Below the pieces are notes generated by a model. It ran no database searches and was not told the DNA's origin. It saw nothing but the letters and a program-made list of their open reading frames with translations. From positions 372,001 to 436,000 of the forward strand of contig NC_014259.1 in NCBI RefSeq assembly GCF_000196795.1: a DNA stretch of 64,000 nucleotides, written 5' to 3'. Position numbers and translations under genes: made by a program. Positions within the stretch are counted from its first letter, which is position 1. The number at the start of each line of letters is the position of its first letter. The DNA is from Acinetobacter oleivorans DR1. GTDB lineage: Bacteria; Pseudomonadota; Gammaproteobacteria; Pseudomonadales; Moraxellaceae. Shown piece by piece: positions 60,840 to 64,000 of this stretch.

Positions 60840-61522
60840 TGAAATCACGTAGTAGTGAACTGGCCGTTGGTATCTTTGTTATTATCTTCGGTATTGCATT
60901 GTTTTTCTTAGCAATGAAAGTTAGTGGGCTTGTTGGTACTAACTTAAGTGATAGTTATACCATGAAGGCTCAATTTGATAACGTCAATGGGCTAAAGCCA
61001 CGTGCTAAAGTAACAATGAGTGGGGTTACAATTGGTCGTGTTGATTCAATTACGCTTGATCCGGTTACGCGTTTGGCTACCGTAACATTTGGTTTAGATG
61101 GAAAATTGACAAGTTTCAATCCTGAACAATTAAAAGAAGTTCAGAAGAATGCGCTGGAAGAGTTGCGTTATAGCTCAGATTATACTCAGGCTTCTCCAGA
61201 GCAACAAAAAGCAATGGAACAGCAACTGACCAGTAACATGACCTCCATCACAAGTATTGATGAAGATGCTTATATAATGGTAGCAACCAATGGTTTGTTG
61301 GGTGAAAAATATTTGAAAGTTGTACCTGGTGGTGGTGTGAACTACTTGAAACGAGGTGACACGATTTCAAACACTCAAGGAACTATGGATTTAGAAGATT
61401 TAATTAGTAAATTTATTACTGGTGGTGGGGCTGGTAAAGTTGCTGCCGGTTCAGGCTCAACAGAAGCGAGTGCTCCTGCAAGCACTGATAAAGATAGTGC
61501 ACAAGCCTCATTTGTTGAGTAA
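60839..61522 (+). CDS. mlaD: MCE-domain lipid-transfer protein MlaD
   Basis: A 227-residue inner-membrane-anchored MCE protein that forms a hexameric ring for lipid passage. One N-terminal helix (LAVGIFVIIFGIALFFLAMKV) is followed by an MCE domain: YTMKAQFDNVNGLKPRAKVTMSGVTIGRVDSITLD. The central stretch with LKEVQKNALEELRYSSDYTQASPEQQKAMEQQLTS is an insertion in the MCE barrel not found in E. coli MlaD; the second barrel part has NGLLGEKYLKVVPGGGVNYLKRGDTISNTQGTMDLEDLI. The tail is Ala/Ser-rich. It overlaps mlaE by one base. Confidence 0.94.
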   Translation: MKSRSSELAVGIFVIIFGIALFFLAMKVSGLVGTNLSDSYTMKAQFDNVNGLKPRAKVTMSGVTIGRVDSITLDPVTRLATVTFGLDGKLTSFNPEQLKEVQKNALEELRYSSDYTQASPEQQKAMEQQLTSNMTSITSIDEDAYIMVATNGLLGEKYLKVVPGGGVNYLKRGDTISNTQGTMDLEDLISKFITGGGAGKVAAGSGSTEASAPASTDKDSAQASFVE

Positions 61523-61548
61523 AAGATTATTTGAAGGAGTGGTTCCTG

Positions 61549-62190
61549 GTGAATACGTTGTTTAAACAAACCCTGACAGCAAGTCTTTTGTCTACCATGA
61601 TTGCAGGTACAGCATTTGCTGCACCTTCAGAAGCACCACCTGATTTTATCAAGCGTGTTGCTGATGGTTTGATTACTCGTTTGAAAGCTGATCATGCAAA
61701 ATTGCAAAATAATCCAGCATTAGTGAAGAGTATCGTACGTCAGAATTTAGACCCGTATGTTGATTCACAAGCATTTACTCGTATTGTAATGGGTACTTAT
61801 GCAACAAATCAGTATAGTACAGCGGCACAGCGTGCTCAGTTCGAAACTAACTTCCGTAATACTTTAATTGAAAATTACGGTAGTGCATTTGCTAAATATA
61901 CGAACCAAAGCTATACCATGCGCCCTTACAAGGCAACTGCGGGTAAAAACCCAGTAGTGACATTGGACTTCAGTCATAACGGCGACAAAATTCCAGTATC
62001 TTTCCAGTTAGCTGATAAAGGTACACAGTGGAAAATCCGTAATATCAATGTTTCTGGCATTGATTTGGGATTACAGTTCCGTAATCAGTTTGCTGCAACA
62101 GTGAAACGTAATGGTGGCGATTTGAATAAAGCAATTGCAACCTTCCAACCGGATGCGGATGCTGCTGTTAATCAGAACAAACAAAAATAG
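61549..62190 (+). CDS. mlaC: Periplasmic phospholipid-binding protein MlaC
   Basis: A 213-residue soluble shuttle that carries phospholipid across the periplasm between MlaA and MlaD. Signal peptide MNTLFKQTLTASLLSTMIAGTAFA, cleaved before AP. Family blocks: NPALVKSIVRQNLDPYVDSQAFTRIVMG and FETNFRNTLIENYGSAFAKYTNQSYTMRP, then WKIRNINVSGIDLGLQFRNQF. The start is GTG at 61549 with AAGGAG ten bases before; the TTG at 61531 would add six residues before the signal peptide. Confidence 0.94.
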   Translation: MNTLFKQTLTASLLSTMIAGTAFAAPSEAPPDFIKRVADGLITRLKADHAKLQNNPALVKSIVRQNLDPYVDSQAFTRIVMGTYATNQYSTAAQRAQFETNFRNTLIENYGSAFAKYTNQSYTMRPYKATAGKNPVVTLDFSHNGDKIPVSFQLADKGTQWKIRNINVSGIDLGLQFRNQFAATVKRNGGDLNKAIATFQPDADAAVNQNKQK

Positions 62191-62200
62191 TAGGTGAAGA

Positions 62201-62488
62201 GTGGTTCAGTATCTCAACCAACAATTGGTTGTTTCGGGAAAAATTGATTTTGAAAATGCGGAACAACAGTATCAAGCAGGTTTAGCTATCATCAAGAAGC
62301 AGCAAAGCTTTCCTCTGGTGGTAGATTTAACAGAGCTTGAGCATGGTAGTACCTTGGCATTGGCTGTTTTAGTTCAATGGTTACGAGTGACTCCACAAAA
62401 AGCTGGTTTGCATTTTAAAAATGTACCCGAAAAAATGCTGAAGATCATTCAAGCCTGCCATTTGCAGGAAGATCTACATTTGATCTGA
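62201..62488 (+). CDS. mlaB: STAS-domain protein MlaB
   Basis: A 95-residue STAS-domain protein that binds MlaF in the MlaFEDB complex and supports its activity. GTG start, ten bases after the mlaC stop, with AGGTGAAGA overlapping. The STAS pattern is visible: LVVSGKIDFENAEQQY, PLVVDLTELEHGSTLALAVLVQWLR (the conserved D-L-x-x-x-x-x-x-S/T site), and LHFKNVPEKMLKIIQACHL. It ends the operon; a terminator follows. Confidence 0.9.
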   Translation: MVQYLNQQLVVSGKIDFENAEQQYQAGLAIIKKQQSFPLVVDLTELEHGSTLALAVLVQWLRVTPQKAGLHFKNVPEKMLKIIQACHLQEDLHLI

Positions 62489-62500
62489 TGTTCTAGATGT

Positions 62501-62530
62501 AAAAAAGCACCTATATTTAGGTGCTTTTTT
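62501..62530. terminator. Bidirectional terminator after mlaB
   Basis: A 13-bp stem (62501-62513 with 62518-62530) with a four-base loop is flanked by A and T runs. It is shared by mlaB and the convergent corA gene. Confidence 0.92.
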
Positions 62531-62560
62531 ATGCTTTGGACTAGCATTTTATTACAAAGC

Positions 62561-63574
62561 TTAAATCCATTTTTTCCAGCGGAAATAAATAATAGGGCCA
62601 ATAAAGAAACCGATAATAATCAGTAAAACGATGATGAAACTAGTCGTACCATGGGCAAAAGGAAGTACATCTGTGTTCATCCCATAGATGCTGGCAATAA
62701 GCATCGGAGGAGCTAACATACTTGGTAAGATCGAGAATCGACGGATCGTGTCATTCTGTTCGGTATTAATGAATCCAGACGTTGTATCAAGCAAGAATCG
62801 TACTTTTTGGAATAAGAAAGCATCATGTTCTACGAGTGAGCGGACATCTTCACTCAATTCTCGAATATCAGCATCGTAAATATGACTGCCTAATGCTCGA
62901 GGACGTGATAAAAAAGTAAGTACACGTCGTAAATCAATTAAACAGAGCTGAGCTTTTCCTAGCATGTCTTCTTGTTGAGCTAGGCGCGTAATCATGTCAT
63001 CTAGATCTAGAATTTGTTCACGTTGGTGATTGTTAAGAACCTCTGTCGAGTATTTTTCTAAATCTTTGTGGATATCTTCTAAGATATCCGCAAGCTCATC
63101 AAGCTTTGCTTCAAGAAGACCTAATAAAATCCATGTTGGATCTTTATAGTCCATGTCGTAGTCATTTCGGCGAGCACGCGCACGAAAGGCACGGAACGCA
63201 ACTAATTTTTCTCCTCGCATCGTAAAGAGACGGTCTTTATGTAAAATAAATGCGACCGTTTGTACCATCGCTAAAATGTGTGATGAATCTTCTGCATCAC
63301 CATCCACTTGATAGTTTTTATTTTTCGTTAAAAAATAAGTACTGATATGCAAAATACCATCATCATCACGGTAGAATCGTGCTGAGGATGAAATATCTTC
63401 TAGCGATTTTAGTGTGGGTAAATTTTGGTCATAGGCATCTAGTACCCATTGTTGCTCTTCTTGTGAGGGTGCAATAAGATCAAGCCAGACTAATTCGGGA
63501 TGTAGATCAAATCCACCATTGATGGTGGCATCTTCCAGACTTCCGCGTTCTGTGGCATAAAAGGCTTCAAGCAT
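62561..63574 (-). CDS. corA: CorA-family magnesium/cobalt transporter
   Basis: A 337-residue CorA-type divalent cation channel. The cytosolic domain precedes two C-terminal membrane helices; the first ends in the selectivity motif GMN (IYGMNTDVLPF), and the short C-terminal tail YFRWKKWI is typical. The ATG at 63574 has GAGGAAAA upstream; an ORF extension to 63646 (24 residues, MFFGKSLSKIHPS) is likely not used. Sequence cannot tell Mg from Co/Ni as main substrate, nor CorA proper from a ZntB-like relative. Confidence 0.87.
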   Translation of the reverse strand: MLEAFYATERGSLEDATINGGFDLHPELVWLDLIAPSQEEQQWVLDAYDQNLPTLKSLEDISSSARFYRDDDGILHISTYFLTKNKNYQVDGDAEDSSHILAMVQTVAFILHKDRLFTMRGEKLVAFRAFRARARRNDYDMDYKDPTWILLGLLEAKLDELADILEDIHKDLEKYSTEVLNNHQREQILDLDDMITRLAQQEDMLGKAQLCLIDLRRVLTFLSRPRALGSHIYDADIRELSEDVRSLVEHDAFLFQKVRFLLDTTSGFINTEQNDTIRRFSILPSMLAPPMLIASIYGMNTDVLPFAHGTTSFIIVLLIIIGFFIGPIIYFRWKKWI

Positions 63575-63732
63575 GTGTCTTTTTTCCTCACGCAGTCTGA
63601 TGGAAATGGATGGGTGTATTTTAGACAAGGATTTGCCGAAAAACACTTGCCAATACGCTATTTTGCAAAAAAAAACTCTATCGATAGTTTAGTTTGTCAG
63701 CATGACAGTTCAATAAAACGGTTTTTTACACT

Positions 63733-64000
63733 ATGAATTCAATTTGTATTTTCTGTGGTTCATCTCTTGGTTCAAACCCAATTTTCCAACAAATTGCCAA
63801 AATTACAGGTGAGGCTATTGCAAAACAAGGTAAGACCTTGGTTTATGGCGGCGGTCGCTCAGGCTTAATGGGCGTTGTCGCTGATAGTGCCTTGCAGGCA
63901 GGTGGGCAAGTCATTGGCGTCATTCCTCGTGCTTTGGTCGATCGTGAGTTAGCTCATCCGGGCTTAACCAAATTATATGTGGTCGAAAATATGCATGAGC
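63733..64000 (+). CDS. LOG-family protein, N-terminal part (cut by window edge)
   Basis: The first 89 residues are visible: MNSICIFCGSSLGSNPIF, then GKTLVYGGGRSGLMGVVADSAL, then GQVIGVIPRALVDRELAHPG. This is the Rossmann-type LOG/TIGR00730 family, which includes cytokinin riboside 5'-monophosphate phosphoribohydrolases and nucleotide-5'-monophosphate nucleosidases. The catalytic PGGxGTxxE motif would lie after the visible part. ATG start with no strong ribosome binding site. Confidence 0.9.
   Translation, partial: MNSICIFCGSSLGSNPIFQQIAKITGEAIAKQGKTLVYGGGRSGLMGVVADSALQAGGQVIGVIPRALVDRELAHPGLTKLYVVENMHE

Overview
The window looks like chromosomal DNA of an Acinetobacter of the A. baumannii group. 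Supporting signs are low GC, AT-rich intergenic DNA, a chromosomal craA-type chloramphenicol efflux gene next to mdaB, the gdhA-astCADBE arginine catabolism cluster, an mlaFEDCB cluster, and many Acinetobacter-style small lipoproteins. No rRNA, tRNA, insertion sequence, prophage, integrase or CRISPR array was seen. The species call is inference from gene content and codon usage.

Layout. 1-2.5 kb: the 5' part of serA (minus) diverges from a D-2-hydroxyglutarate dehydrogenase-type flavoprotein gene; together they can form a serine-synthesis/2-hydroxyglutarate recycling loop. 2.5-7.4 kb: small hypothetical genes, two paralogous lipoproteins flanking a quinol monooxygenase/mdaB pair, then craA. 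7.4-17.1 kb: a mix of envelope and stress genes (yccS-like FUSC, lipoprotein sodC, AI-2E family permease), an orphan ParA ATPase, a Holliday-junction-resolvase-related protein, a methyltransferase and an alpha/beta-hydrolase-like protein. 17.4-27.4 kb: an amino acid permease, a 1-kb AT-rich control region, then gdhA and the complete AST arginine pathway (astC, A, D, B, E). A long hairpin separates gdhA from astC.

27.5-35.8 kb is an accessory-looking strip. It holds an LEA-like 11-residue-repeat protein, a small anchored protein, a secreted subtilase, a second hydrophilic secreted protein sharing a KEFTAEK motif, a LysR/EamA exporter pair, YciI and several lipoproteins. 36-39 kb: glyQ-glyS. 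39-46 kb: membrane and Sel1-repeat proteins, an LprI-like protein, a radical SAM/DUF4130 DNA-metabolism pair, an HPP-CBS protein, a PspC-domain protein and a lipoprotein. 46-51 kb: an acyl-CoA dehydrogenase and a 780-residue lipoprotein of unknown function. 51-56.5 kb: housekeeping genes aroE, hemF, ribA, dxs and suhB.

56.5-58.9 kb: a DEAD-box RNA helicase with a long RG/RPRR-repeat tail. Its untranslated leader of about 270 nt can fold into a multi-helix junction, then a terminator-like hairpin, then a hairpin that covers the ribosome binding site. This is the best candidate here for an undescribed regulatory element. 58.9-62.5 kb: a small membrane protein and mlaFEDCB (outer-membrane lipid asymmetry). 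62.5-64 kb: corA and the 5' part of a LOG-family gene cut by the window edge.

Start codons were chosen by Shine-Dalgarno spacing, signal-peptide position and family alignment from memory. Where an upstream TTG/GTG in the same frame exists, the entry says so.
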